From contig NZ_JAFCJK010000001.1 of assembly GCF_018131005.1 (NCBI RefSeq), positions 1,021,345 through 1,085,344 on the forward strand: a DNA stretch of 64,000 nucleotides. Reading direction: 5' to 3'. The position numbers were made by a program, and so were the translations under genes. Every line of letters starts with the position of its first letter. Position 1 is the stretch's first letter. A model generated the notes under the pieces. It ran no database searches, had not been told where the DNA came from, and saw only the letters and a list, made by a program, of their open reading frames with translations. Origin of the DNA: Bradyrhizobium lablabi (GTDB lineage: Bacteria > Pseudomonadota > Alphaproteobacteria > Rhizobiales > Xanthobacteraceae). This document shows positions 37,758 through 47,221 of the stretch, in pieces.

Positions 37758-39326
37758 TCATCTCCGCGTCTTCCCGACTATTAGATCTGCCGCCTTTTCA
37801 GCGATCGCTATGACAGGGGCGTTGGTATTCCCCCTGATGATGCTCGGCATGACCGACGCATCCGCAACCCGCAACCCATCGAGGCCGATCACGCGCAGGT
37901 GAGAGTCCACCACTCTGCCAATCTGGCATGTGCTGGTGGGATGATAGGCGACTTGCGTGTGCCTTTCGATGAAATTCAGGATATCGCTCTCGCTTGTTGA
38001 TCTCGGTACGATGTGTGGTGCACGACGTACCGTCGCCAGAGCCGGCATTTCGGCAATTTTCATCGCCAGCCGCACGCCGCGGACCATGCAATCTCGATCC
38101 TCTTGCGTTGCCAGGAGATTGCTAAAAATGCGAGGCTTTGCATCAGGTCGAGCGCTGCGCAGACTGAGCTTGCCGCGGCTCGTCGGCTTCAGAACGTTTG
38201 GTCCGAAACTGTAGGCGTGATCGAACGGGGCCGATAGCCCTTGATTGTGATACATGATCGCGCCTGCATGCAGCTGTATATCGGGAGCATCGAGACTAGG
38301 AACCGTACGGAAGAAACCGCCGGCTTCACTCAGATTGGAAGTAAGGGGCCCACGACCACTCTCCAGAAGAGCGACGTCCTCCGGTGACCCCGAACCGAAG
38401 AGTGTTGCGACATCGGTAAAGTAAGTCAGAATAACCCAGGGGTGGTCCTGCAAGCCATCACCGACCGGTAGATCGTGCTTGGCTTGTATCGCGTGCCGCC
38501 GCAGTTCTGATGGGATACCAATTCCTGATAACATTAGAAGCTGCGGGGAATTGTAGGCTCCAGCGCACAGTATCACCTCACGATCGACGATGAGAGTACT
38601 TAGCTGACCGTCACGGAAGACCTCGATGCCTGTGGCGCGACGTCCATTCACTATGACACGTGTAGTCAGCGTACCCGTAAGTACGTCCAAGTTGGGACGA
38701 TGCATGGCCGGGTGTAGGTAAGCGGTAGCAGTGCTTGATCTCTTGCCATCCCGCTGGGTAACTTGAAAGAACCCGACACCCTCTTGCTTTTCTCCATTGA
38801 AGTCGTCTGTCGGTGAATGACCGGCTTGCGAGGAGGCTTCAACGAATCGTTCCATCAACGGATGCCTGAACTTGAGATTTTGCACCGCCAGTGGCCCGTT
38901 GGCGCCATGGAAGCGGTTGGCACCTCGCTCGTTGTTCTCGGCCTTCAAGAAGTATGGGAGCATTTCATCATAAGACCAACCATCGGCTCCCCCCTCTGCC
39001 CATCCATCATAGTCTTTACGATTTCCCCGCGTGTATACCATCGCATTGATAGAGGAACTGCCCCCCAACGCCTTCCCTCGGGGCAGATAGATAGATCTGG
39101 TTCCGAGGGCAGGCTCCGGCTCACTAGCGTAGTCCCAGTCGTATTGGGTCTTGAACAGCGTAGGGAAAGCAGCCGGTATATGGATTTCCGGTGCGTCATC
39201 CTGGCCGCCCACTTCGACGAGAGCCACACTCACGCCAGGGTCTTCCGTAAGGCGGGCCGCAAGGACACAGCCTGCTGAGCCAGCCCCAACGACGACGTAG
39301 TCGTAGATTGTTTCCAGGGACATCAT
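37758..39326 (-). CDS. GMC-family FAD oxidoreductase (choline dehydrogenase-like), copy A
   Basis: The 522-aa flavoprotein has the ADP-binding [39 protein letters not shown] (GMC signature 1), GAYNSPQLLMLSGIG (signature 2) and the catalytic His region VAYHPTSTCQIG, then RGNTNAPVIAIAEKAADLI. Members oxidise alcohols using FAD. A second copy (49558-51108) is clearly homologous along its whole length. The start is one of two adjacent ATGs (39326 or 39323). The substrate is unknown; the nearby SDR could act on the aldehyde or alcohol partner. Confidence 0.9.
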   Translation of the reverse strand: MMSLETIYDYVVVGAGSAGCVLAARLTEDPGVSVALVEVGGQDDAPEIHIPAAFPTLFKTQYDWDYASEPEPALGTRSIYLPRGKALGGSSSINAMVYTRGNRKDYDGWAEGGADGWSYDEMLPYFLKAENNERGANRFHGANGPLAVQNLKFRHPLMERFVEASSQAGHSPTDDFNGEKQEGVGFFQVTQRDGKRSSTATAYLHPAMHRPNLDVLTGTLTTRVIVNGRRATGIEVFRDGQLSTLIVDREVILCAGAYNSPQLLMLSGIGIPSELRRHAIQAKHDLPVGDGLQDHPWVILTYFTDVATLFGSGSPEDVALLESGRGPLTSNLSEAGGFFRTVPSLDAPDIQLHAGAIMYHNQGLSAPFDHAYSFGPNVLKPTSRGKLSLRSARPDAKPRIFSNLLATQEDRDCMVRGVRLAMKIAEMPALATVRRAPHIVPRSTSESDILNFIERHTQVAYHPTSTCQIGRVVDSHLRVIGLDGLRVADASVMPSIIRGNTNAPVIAIAEKAADLIVGKTRR

Positions 39327-40896
39327 GCCTTCCTATGGATTTGAGGTTTCGTGATATTCGGGCGCGGTCTCTGGTGAGCGCTCGAATGGATTGCGCTGCG
39401 TTGCTAGAGTTCGGGAAGGTCTGACCAACAACGCCAGCAAGCGTCGGATACGTGTCGCGATTGGCGTCTGTGAACTAACCCGGCCTCGTCCGCCTAACCG
39501 ACAATGCACGCTCAACGGTCGGGCGGAGATCTGATCCGAGCGTCAGCAAACCAAGCCTCAAGTGCAGGTGATCAATCTTACTTTCTCTGAAGCGGTCGGA
39601 CCGAAGGCTTGGCGCATAGCGAAGAAGCAAAGAGTGTTGCGGCGCAAGTGAAGTTCGCTCAGCCAGGGGTGTTGCACCTTGCTCGTACGGCGTGCTCGTC
39701 GATAGGGCGTCAATATCGCTCCACGAGGGCGCGTTCGGGTAAAGTCGAGCAACAGTTCTGGTTTCGACATGGCCATTGCTGCCGCCAGACCTTCTGACCG
39801 CCTCGCGAAGCGCAATATCGATCTCCAATTGATGAATAGGGGGCAGGAGAGTGGGTTCATTCACAGCATCGTCGGTCGGGATGGCTCGGATGTCGGAATC
39901 ATACATGGGGCTTACTCTGTGATCTCAGTGGGACGGAGCGCCGCTCCTGCCGATTGTCCGATGCAGTTAAGCGGCGGTAGTGGGTGTTAGTAGGTGTCCG
40001 CAGGGAAATAATGCTTATTCCGTGGTGGAATAAGCAGATCGGGGCTGCGCTCCACTGCGGCGTGAACCTTGAGAGTCTCGGCGCACTGCTTGTCTGAACA
40101 GCTGAAGCCACGCGTGTGGGCTTCAGGATCAAGACGTGCGGCGAAGTATCACGGCGCGACCCGTGATGAATGACGGAAGCAGCCGGCTTCGTCCGCGCTC
40201 GTCCTGCAGCACGAGGGAATCGGAATCTTTCCCTGCCGAGACGGGCAGATCGATTTTGCCGGGGAACCAACGGGAAAGCGGCCTGTTGGGTAGCCTTTGT
40301 ATCGCGTAGCGCTAATCACTCACCGACTCCGGCGAATGCATAATAGACGGGTAGCCTTATCGAGCGAGCTTCGAAAAACGTGTTTGTGTTCACAGTCGAA
40401 AAGCGGCTGCCACATTCTGCCTCTGAGTAGTCGGCTAATTCATCTGCGTCATGCAGCGATTCGGTACTCGCGCTAGTTTGAAAGGACCTCGTGTTGCCAG
40501 ACGGTGTGGTCGTCCCCATCGTATACTGATGAGAAAGGACCAACCACGATGAAGACCAGACTTCTGGCGATTGCCGCCCCTGCGCCTCATTCGCTGCCGA
40601 AGCAAAGAAGCACCAAATTTCAACGACGCAAAAGACGCACCATCAATGACGGCATCGAAAATGTATCCGATAAGCGTCCTCAATAGGTAACTTATCCGAC
40701 ATCGAACGTTCACCGTTTCCGGGGCGCAGTTTTCGAGTCTGTTTCTCCACCTTGGGCGTCACCGTCCTTTGGCGGAAGGGGCGCGGATCGAACGCGCGGG
40801 GGCGAGACCCTAGTACGGCCCAGCAATCATCCCTCGACCATCGCCGAGGAGTGCCGGTCATGCCAGTCACGGGGTGGATTATCGAAGAACTGATCT
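39327..40896. other. Long stretch without a supportable gene
   Basis: About 1.6 kb with only short, motif-free open frames (for example 39475-39906 on the minus strand, which is Arg/Ser-rich and has no domain I recognise). A stem-loop lies at 40013-40035 (arms GCTTATTCC/GGAATAAGC). The frame at 40549-40686 begins like a small exported protein (MKTRLLAIAAPAP) but then reads as random sequence. It looks like decayed DNA. Confidence 0.4.
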
Positions 40897-41163
40897 ATGG
40901 CCAAATGCATTCTTGCCATCGCTACTATTCTCGCACTCTCTACTTCTGGCGCCTTGGCCGCACAGAGGACCCATCATCGCCACGCGTCGCCTGCGCTGTT
41001 GTCGAGCGAGGGGTTGGGGAGGCCGAATGCATATGCTGTGGGCCCGGCTAATTCCAACGACCGCACCATGTACATCAAAAATCTGCGCGACTCCGGGTAT
41101 GATCCGAAGAACAACTTCGACGGGTTCGGTAACGTGTGGGCCGCACCGTATGGCGGCGGCTAA
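40897..41163 (+). CDS. Small exported protein of Bradyrhizobium type
   Basis: The 88-aa protein has a signal peptide (MAKCILAIATILALSTSGAL, then AA) and a mature part ending in DRTMYIKNLRDSGYDPKNNF, a sequence type I know from many uncharacterised Bradyrhizobium small secreted proteins. The function is unknown. It stands alone in a decayed region, so it may be a recently active insertion-region gene. Confidence 0.6.
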   Translation: MAKCILAIATILALSTSGALAAQRTHHRHASPALLSSEGLGRPNAYAVGPANSNDRTMYIKNLRDSGYDPKNNFDGFGNVWAAPYGGG

Positions 41164-41274
41164 ACTCAAGCGCAGACGGCACCGAGCGACGATGACCTTA
41201 CCGCTGCATCACCGCTCTGCCACCCTTCTGGAGCTATCTGAGCGGCGGGCTGCAATCCGGCCCAGCCGCCGCCG

Positions 41275-41451
41275 CTAGGCCCGCCAAAACGGCTTTTCGA
41301 GTTCGTGCGCGATGTCGCTCCGGGGGACGCCGATATCGTGCAGGTCGCGCTCGGTCCAACGTGCGAACTCCCGGCGATCGCGATAACGCTGCCGCCAGAG
41401 ATGTAGGGTCTCGCCGACGTTGGCCCAGACTCCCGCGGCCAGGCTGGCCAA
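41275..41451 (-). CDS. DUF1127 (YjiS-like) small protein
   Basis: Read on the minus strand from TTG 41451, the 58-aa protein contains WANVGETLHLWRQRYRDRRE, FARWTERDLHDIGVPRSD and a C-terminal EKPFWRA, the hallmarks of DUF1127. Such proteins bind RNA or regulate phosphate, carbon or stress responses in alphaproteobacteria. An in-frame stop lies just upstream, so the N-terminus may be cut. It lies antisense to the region where the DUF927 gene is truncated, which suggests that the DUF927 fragment was inserted next to it. Confidence 0.65.
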   Translation of the reverse strand: MASLAAGVWANVGETLHLWRQRYRDRREFARWTERDLHDIGVPRSDIAHELEKPFWRA

Positions 41452-41499
41452 ACCTCGTAGAGGCTGACGAGAGCCTTGATGTCAGCGGAGATCAGGCGT

Positions 41500-42769
41500 G
41501 TTGGCACGCGTTCGGACAGAGAGGAAGCCTCGCTGAGTGGAGGTACAATGTTGCCAGACTTGCGGTAGGCAATAGCCGACTTGTGCTGGCGTTGAGTGCG
41601 GCCTTTGCCGCCGCCCTCATAGAACCGGCCAATGCCGAAAGTGGGGGCATCCACTTGCGGGGCGCTTCTTCGACCGGAAAGAGCACAGCGCTTATCATGG
41701 CTGGATCTGTGTGGGGAGGAGGAGCGCGCGGCGGCTATGTGCGTTCATGGCGCGCCACGGCCAATGGCCTCGAAGGCGTAGCACTCGCTCATTGCGACGC
41801 CCTGCTGTGTCTTGACGAGCTATCCCAGGTTCCAGCCCGTGAGGCGGGTGAGGTCGCCTATATGCTGGGAAACGGATCGGGCAAATCCAGGAGCACGCGT
41901 GAAGGGGGCATCAGGCCCGCAGCCCACTGGCGCGTCTTGTTCCTTTCGTCCGGTGAGCTGTTGCTCGCCGACAAAATTGTTGAAGACGGACGCGGACGCC
42001 GCGCGGCCGCTGGCCAAGGCGTCCGTCTGATCGATCTGCCGGCGGACGCAGGCGTTGGAAAGGGATTGTTCGAGGAATTGCACGGGTTTGAATCGGCTGA
42101 TGCGTTCTCGCGGCACGTCAAGACGGCATCTGCGTCGAGCTACGGTGTCGCCGCGCGAGCCTTCCTGCGCCGGATCGCTGGTGAGCTTGAGGACGTCCGG
42201 GGAGCGGTGAACGGATACAGTCGCCAATTCGTAGCCGATCATGCGCCTGAAGCCGCCGACGGCCAGGTCGTCCGGGTGGCACAGCGCTTTGCACTCATCG
42301 GGACCGCCGGGGAGATCGCGGTCGGTGTCGGCGTGCTACCCTGGGAGCCTGGCGAGGCGGTTCAGGCTGCAGCTCGTTGTTTCCGCGATTGGATGGAGGC
42401 ACGCGGAGGATGTGAGCCTGCCGAAATTAAGGACGGCATCGAACAGGTCCGGTCTTTCATTGCTGCTCACGGCATGTCGCGGTTCGTGCCGGCGTGGGAC
42501 GAGGGCGGTCCACAACAGATCGTGAGAGATGTCGCCGGCTACCGCAAACGTGTGGGCGATGCTTGGGACTGTTACGTGACGCCCTCGGCGTGGAAGGATG
42601 AGGGCTGCAAGGGTTTTGCTGGCTGCACGATAGTGGCAGCGCTCAGCGAACGGCAGTGGCTGGTGTCGCCGGAAGTGGGCGCCACCGCACGTGTCTGGTG
42701 AGAGTGCCCGGGCAGGGAAGGCTGCGGCTCTACCATTTATCATCTAGGTTTGTGGAGGATGCCCAATGA
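41500..42769 (+). pseudogene. DUF927 gene, 5'-truncated and frameshifted
   Basis: From about 41530 the + strand encodes VARLAVGNSRLVLALSAAFA, Walker A GASSTGKST, GYVRSWRATANGLEGVAL, CDALLCLDELSQVPAREAG and WRVLFLSSGELLLADK, the ATPase core of DUF927 proteins carried by rhizobial mobile elements. The N-terminal half is missing; upstream codons are antisense to the DUF1127 gene. At the 3' end the frame stops at 42701, but another frame continues GRHRTCLVRVPGQGRLRLYH to a TGA at 42767-42769, the family C-terminus, so a one-base loss near 42678 broke the gene. The next gene starts inside this restored stop (ATGA), which confirms the original reading. Confidence 0.7.
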
Positions 42770-43485
42770 CCGACTGGTCCGCGATCCTGGCTCGCGCGTT
42801 CGACAAGCGGCTTGAAACTGGTGGTGACGGTGGTGACAGCGGTGACAAGTTCCCCAAGGCGCTGGAAGGGATAGCAAATCGTCAAGCAGGGATTGTCACC
42901 AATGAAAACTCGCAGGTGGTGACAGTGGTGACACGTCCTGCGGCTGTCACCACTGCTTCCAAAGAGGGTGGTGACAAAGGCCCAAATCCAATTCTTGCGG
43001 GCTTCCAACCACATAGGCGTCCTGTCACCAGCGTCACCACTGTCACCACCGATGTTGACCTCCCTGGAGGACTCGCCGTCGATCACTTGAGATCAATGAC
43101 ACCGCCGGAGGCTTTTGATGCCGCCAGGTGGCATCAATTGTTGATCGATGCGGATCGCTTCATGCAGCGTCGGCAGCATAGAGCAGAGCTGCCGGACTGG
43201 GACGACCAAGCGCTCTTCGGCGTCCATCCGCGCGCACCTGCCGCTTGCTTCGGCGCAATGGGCCTTGTCCTGCTCGTGAGGGGCGGCGAGGTGGTCGAGC
43301 TCGAGGAGGGCTTCGCCCGGATCAGTACAATTGGCCGATCCAAGCTAACCTGTCAGAAACCCCGACACGCTGATGCAATACCCATTTGGACCTTAACGGC
43401 TAGTCTAGTGGGCTGTGACAATTCCGCTTCCGGGGGGAAGACCGGAAGTAGTCTGCCGACGAGCAAAATGACGCGATTGACCTGA
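42766..43485 (+). CDS. DUF927-associated protein with repeated Gly-Asp and Val-Thr runs
   Basis: The 239-aa frame has an N-terminal repeat region (GGDGGDSGD, then VVTVVTRPAAVTT and VTSVTTVTT) and a C-terminal domain (HQLLIDADRFMQRRQHRAEL, ACFGAMGLVLLVRGGEVVEL). Its ATG overlaps the original stop of the DUF927 gene, so the two form one unit in mobile elements. The last 40 codons do not look like protein-coding sequence and may follow another frameshift. The function is unknown. Confidence 0.5.
   Translation: MTDWSAILARAFDKRLETGGDGGDSGDKFPKALEGIANRQAGIVTNENSQVVTVVTRPAAVTTASKEGGDKGPNPILAGFQPHRRPVTSVTTVTTDVDLPGGLAVDHLRSMTPPEAFDAARWHQLLIDADRFMQRRQHRAELPDWDDQALFGVHPRAPAACFGAMGLVLLVRGGEVVELEEGFARISTIGRSKLTCQKPRHADAIPIWTLTASLVGCDNSASGGKTGSSLPTSKMTRLT
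42823..43047. repeat. Cluster of eleven GGTGAC/GTCACC sites
   Basis: GGTGAC occurs at 42823, 42832, 42841, 42918, 42927 and 42970; the complement GTCACC at 42895, 42946, 43024, 43033 and 43042. Neighbouring copies are often exactly 9 bp apart. They lie inside the gene at 42766 and encode Gly-Asp or Val-Thr pairs. The pattern resembles iterons or a multi-site protein-binding region. Confidence 0.75.
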
Positions 43486-43497
43486 GCGGACTTCAAG

Positions 43498-44283
43498 CTA
43501 CTTGGGCCGGCGCCCCCTTACCGCATGCGCGCGCGCACTACAGGTGATGCGACCATCGGCATCCGCCGGCAGGCGCGCACGTACCCGTGAGATGAGCGTC
43601 TCAACGTCTCCGGCTTTCATCGCTTCAACTGTGGGCCGAAGCCCAGGAAACTTCAGATTTGTCATCCAGAAATCGTCGAAATTTGCAAAAGTCCTGTGCA
43701 CTGTAATCTCTTCCGTTTGCACCTCCTCAAGGCCTGCCGCGATCCACAAGTCCCGTAACGCTTCCATTCGAGACGCATCCATCGGTGGGAGAGCTGGCAC
43801 AATGCCCATCGCCTGTATCTCGGAATAAATTGCATCAAGCGGAAAACCGCCGCCCAACATGTCCCACATGTAGGTCATGACTGCACCGCCGGGGACAACC
43901 ACTCGAACCATTTCGCTGACGCCCTTCGCGGGGTCCCGAACGAACACAAGAACCAATGCCATCACAGCCGCATCGAAGCTGCTGTCGGCGAAAGGAAGGG
44001 CCATGGCATTGCCTTGGTGAAACTTTGCTAGGCGCGACGCAGGTCGTGTACGTGCAAAGGCAAGCTGCCCTTCGGATGGATCAATGCCTTGGACCTCCAT
44101 GGGGCGGCATCGCTCGACCAATAGTTCGGTGAAGGCCCCGTTGCCGCAGCCGATGTCGATCCACCGCAAATCCGAGGGAAGTGCCAACCAATCAAGAAAC
44201 ATCTCGCCAGCGAACCGGCTCCAAATTCCCATCATCTGCTCGTAGTCGGCACCGTCGTCGAAGCGAATTTGCAGTTCTGCCAT
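43498..44283 (-). CDS. SAM-dependent class I methyltransferase
   Basis: The 261-aa protein has motif I WIDIGCGNGAFTELLVERC, acidic GIDPSEGQLAFAR, GNAMALPFADSSFDAAVMAL (motif II/III) and VVPGGAVMTYMWDML. It belongs to the UbiE/COQ5-like small-molecule methyltransferases; the substrate is unknown. The start is ATG 44283 (MAELQIRFDDG). It is convergent with the preceding mobile-element gene. Confidence 0.85.
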   Translation of the reverse strand: MAELQIRFDDGADYEQMMGIWSRFAGEMFLDWLALPSDLRWIDIGCGNGAFTELLVERCRPMEVQGIDPSEGQLAFARTRPASRLAKFHQGNAMALPFADSSFDAAVMALVLVFVRDPAKGVSEMVRVVVPGGAVMTYMWDMLGGGFPLDAIYSEIQAMGIVPALPPMDASRMEALRDLWIAAGLEEVQTEEITVHRTFANFDDFWMTNLKFPGLRPTVEAMKAGDVETLISRVRARLPADADGRITCSARAHAVRGRRPK

Positions 44284-44656
44284 TTCGATATCCCGTCCCA
44301 ATGACGATCCTGGGCTCATGCCATTTTGCACAGGGATGGGCAAATCACGGATGCATCCTAATGTCCGGCTTGCCTATCACGTGGGCGTTGACGGCAAGTT
44401 TCAGAGGCATAGCGGACTCGCTATGCTCACTTAGAGTTTTCTAGAGATTGACCCGGAGCGGACCTTCGACCAACGGCTGCCAATGTTCCGGCGTTGGTCC
44501 GAGATCACGATACCTTCCCATAGCCGCGGCGCTGCTGTCCGTATTTAAGCCCTCGTGTCCCAACGCTTAAGCGACCAGAAACGAAGGCTTGGCCGGTGTT
44601 CTCAGTAGGGCTACCAAGGTAGGCTGGTGAACGTTCTTTGGGAGCTGGAGGACGCG
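44284..44656. other. Intergenic stretch
   Basis: These 373 bp contain no gene. They separate the methyltransferase gene from two very small genes and should hold both promoters. Confidence 0.4.
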
Positions 44657-44746
44657 ATGCGCCTGCAGTCTCTTCTCGCAATCACCGTGCTGATCGCCAT
44701 GATCGGACTCGGAGCATTCGTGGCCTACGAATATGTGCCGCATTAG
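44657..44746 (+). CDS. 29-aa single-helix membrane peptide
   Basis: ATG 44657 with GGAG/GAGG upstream (44641-44651) opens a 29-codon frame: MRLQSLLAITVLIAMIGLGA, then FVAYEYVPH. It is one transmembrane helix with a basic N-terminus. The next small gene follows after 8 bp, so the two are probably co-transcribed. The function is unknown. Confidence 0.4.
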   Translation: MRLQSLLAITVLIAMIGLGAFVAYEYVPH

Positions 44747-44754
44747 GATCGACG

Positions 44755-44889
44755 ATGATCAAGGAAACGAAGTTGCTGCGCAAGCAAGCTGACAAGGCCG
44801 AACGCACCGCGCGAGCGGTGTCAGACGCTGAGGCTTCGGAAGACCTGTTATCGCTAGCGAGAGCCTACCGGAGTCAGGCAACGTTCTGA
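44755..44889 (+). CDS. Small conserved Bradyrhizobium-type protein
   Basis: A 44-aa charged helical protein, MIKETKLLRKQADKAERTAR then ASEDLLSLARAYRSQATF, of a type found in many Bradyrhizobium genomes. The function is unknown. It lies 8 bp after the 29-aa membrane peptide. Confidence 0.55.
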   Translation: MIKETKLLRKQADKAERTARAVSDAEASEDLLSLARAYRSQATF

Positions 44890-45129
44890 AGGGTAACTCC
44901 GAATAGAGGAGACTATGCCGAAGTATCGCTTGGTTACGATTGGTTACTGTATCTCGAGGGTGGCTTGCTCACATGACGCCGGTATTGGCCAAGTCGTGCG
45001 GCGGCGAGAGGATTACCCAAGCTTCAGGTCGGCGAGAGTCCCGACGTCATCGCGAAGCCGCTGACGCTGCGCCTGTTCCGTGAGCGGCGCGGGGCAAGGA
45101 ATTTGACCGGCTTCAATCGGGTGCGATGG

Positions 45130-46158
45130 CTAACGCCCCAGCTCTATGCTCTGACGTAGGAAAGTCCACGTTCTCAAGCTGTAAAGTTGAATGGGCTCAG
45201 TGTAGCCACGAAGCAGATGCTTGCCTTCGTTGGTGAACGCTTTAGCAACGTCGAAGCTGCCCTCTACAAGAAGCGACTGCACAAAATCGCCTGTGACGAG
45301 CACTGTAGCGTCGAGTACCCGGGTAAGCTTCGACACGGCTCGCTATGTTCACAGCGTCGCCGACCACCGTGAATTCAAGCCGTTTGTCGCTGCCAACATC
45401 GCCCCGGACGACCTCGCCGCAGTGAATACCGATAGCAAGGCGAATGGTCTTATCAGGGCTGTGAGCATGTTGTTCGTTCCAACGGCAGAGACGCTTGCGG
45501 ATCTGTAGCGCACAAAGCGCTGCGCTGGTTGCATCTTGCGCGCCGGCAAATGGCGTGCCGAACACCGCCATGAGACCGTCCAAGAAACTTGTCGATCGAG
45601 CCGCGTGCAAGAAGACAGCCTCGCTGAGCAGGCCCAGTAAATCGCGCAAGAACTCAATTACTTCGTCAGGCGCCTTGCCGGATGCATATGCGGTAAATCC
45701 GATCACGTCGACGAATAGCACCGCTGCTCTCTGACGGCGGGCCACGGAAATGGGCTTGTCAATCTCAACGAGATGCTCAACAACTTCTGGAGAAAAGAGA
45801 CGCGCTAAGTTCCTTCTCTCTCGTTTGATTTCCGCCAGGCGTTCGTTTGCGGAACGGTTTCTAATCACCAAGATCACTGTGATCGTAATCGATAGAAGCT
45901 TACTAAAGGTCTCAGGGGCGCTGCGCCATCAATCGAGAAGCCATGCGTAAGCAAATAGCTGAGTACAGTCATCACCACGCACAAAATCCAAGTAAAAATG
46001 ATTCCGCGGCGTTGACTATCGTATGCGCTGATAAGAATAACAATAACGTACAAAGAAGCCACAGCAAAGTGAAGGGACGACAGCGTGTCTACAAGGAAGA
46101 TGCAGGCTGCCAACACGATAGCAATGCCAAGAGATCTGCGGCGCGTCGAATTGAACAT
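45130..46158 (-). pseudogene. Adenylate/guanylate cyclase with membrane N-terminus, twice frameshifted
   Basis: Frame 1 (from ATG 46158) gives a membrane domain with helices LGIAIVLAACIFLVDTL, FAVASLYVIVILISAY and IIFTWILCVVMTVLSYLL. Frame 2 (from about 45900) gives a linker and class III cyclase domain with LFVDVIGFTAYASGKAPDEV, FLDGLMAVFGTPFAGAQDA and GDVGSDKRLEFTVVGDAVNI. Frame 3 (from about 45333) gives LTRVLDATVLVTGDFVQSLL and the C-terminal GYTEPIQLYSL. The joined product is a normal membrane-bound cyclase; two frameshifts, near 45905 and 45335, disrupt it. Confidence 0.7.
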
Positions 46159-46305
46159 AGTTGAGTGGCCAGGTGGCCACGATTGAATGAAGAGCGTGTG
46201 ATTGGGCTGCGCGATGGGCCCGTTATCGTCGGATATAATTTCGATAGAGCAGCAGTGTTGAAATTAGGCACCGAACCAGTCGGGAAGCTCCTCCGGAAGT
46301 CCCGT

Positions 46306-47184
46306 CTACAACATGAACTTTGCGCGGTTGATATCGACAAATTGCTCAACACTAAGCGGCTTTCGTCCGGTGATTCTTTCAACGATGTCGTTCGTCCCCG
46401 CAAAGACGCCATCCTGATAGTCTTGCGCAACTGCCTCAATGTGCTGAACGAAACGGGGATTCATTTTCGCGGCTTGCAATTGCGAACGAAACTCCGGAAT
46501 CGTCATCGGCTGATAGATGAACTGTCTACCGAGAATCCCTGTGAGCTTCTCCGCTATCTGATAATGATTTAGTTCGGTCGGACCGAACAGGGGATAAACC
46601 TTGCCTTCGTGCCCGCGCGGGTTCTCTAATATTCCGGCAATTACACGACCTTGGTCCTCACCAGCGATCGGAGCATGCCTACCGTTTGCAAAGGGAAACC
46701 TGATGGAGCCTTCCTTCACGTTCCAGCCCGGCAGGTTGTAGATAAGCCATTCAGCGAAGAAGGTGGGGCGGATATGGGTCGACGAGATTTCGGACCAGTC
46801 GAAAAGCTGTTCGGTTATAAAGTGATCCCGCGCGGCGTGGCTTCTGGCTTCCCGCCGGGCCGAGCGCTGGGACATGTTAACAATCGATTTTACTCCAGCT
46901 TCCCTGGCGGCTTGTGCGAAAAAGGCCGCCGCATCGATCAGGCCATCTCTGAACGGATAGACGAAGTATCCGCCCTCGACCCCCTCCATCGCAGCTCTAA
47001 CCTGATCGAGATCAAGAAGATCGCCGACTACCGTTTCTGCGCCAAGGGACCGAAGGCGATCGGCGCGAGCGTCCTCCTGATGCACCAAAGCGCGAACGCG
47101 GTGGCCCCTTTTGGTCAATTCGGAGGCCGCGACCCGGCCTGTCGTTCCTGCTGCGCCGGCAATGAGAAAAAGACGCTCCGCCAT
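46306..47184 (-). CDS. NmrA-like NAD(P)-binding protein
   Basis: The 292-aa protein has a Rossmann fold of the atypical SDR/NmrA type: FLIAGAAGTTGRVAASELTK, VRALVHQEDARADRL, ETVVGDLLDLDQVRAAMEG, GYFVYPFRDGL and the C-terminal AVAQDYQDGVFAGTNDIVE. Such proteins act as redox sensors or quinone/NADPH reductases. It diverges from the MarR regulator gene, with a perfect palindrome between them, so it is probably that regulator's target. Confidence 0.85.
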   Translation of the reverse strand: MAERLFLIAGAAGTTGRVAASELTKRGHRVRALVHQEDARADRLRSLGAETVVGDLLDLDQVRAAMEGVEGGYFVYPFRDGLIDAAAFFAQAAREAGVKSIVNMSQRSARREARSHAARDHFITEQLFDWSEISSTHIRPTFFAEWLIYNLPGWNVKEGSIRFPFANGRHAPIAGEDQGRVIAGILENPRGHEGKVYPLFGPTELNHYQIAEKLTGILGRQFIYQPMTIPEFRSQLQAAKMNPRFVQHIEAVAQDYQDGVFAGTNDIVERITGRKPLSVEQFVDINRAKFML

Positions 47185-47221
47185 TCTACTCTCCGCGTTA
47201 CGGGCATGTATCTAGCAAATA

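Noticed and set aside
39475..39906. 143-codon minus-strand frame in the decayed region
   Set aside because: No motif, no ribosome site and competing frames of similar length; I cannot support a gene.
40013..40035. Stem-loop with 9-bp arms GCTTATTCC/GGAATAAGC
   Set aside because: Symmetric, but without a neighbouring gene end, T-run or further copies in the window, so no function can be assigned.
42823..43047. CRISPR array
   Set aside because: The repeats are only 6-9 bp, occur in both orientations inside a coding frame and lack unique spacers of constant length; no cas gene is present.
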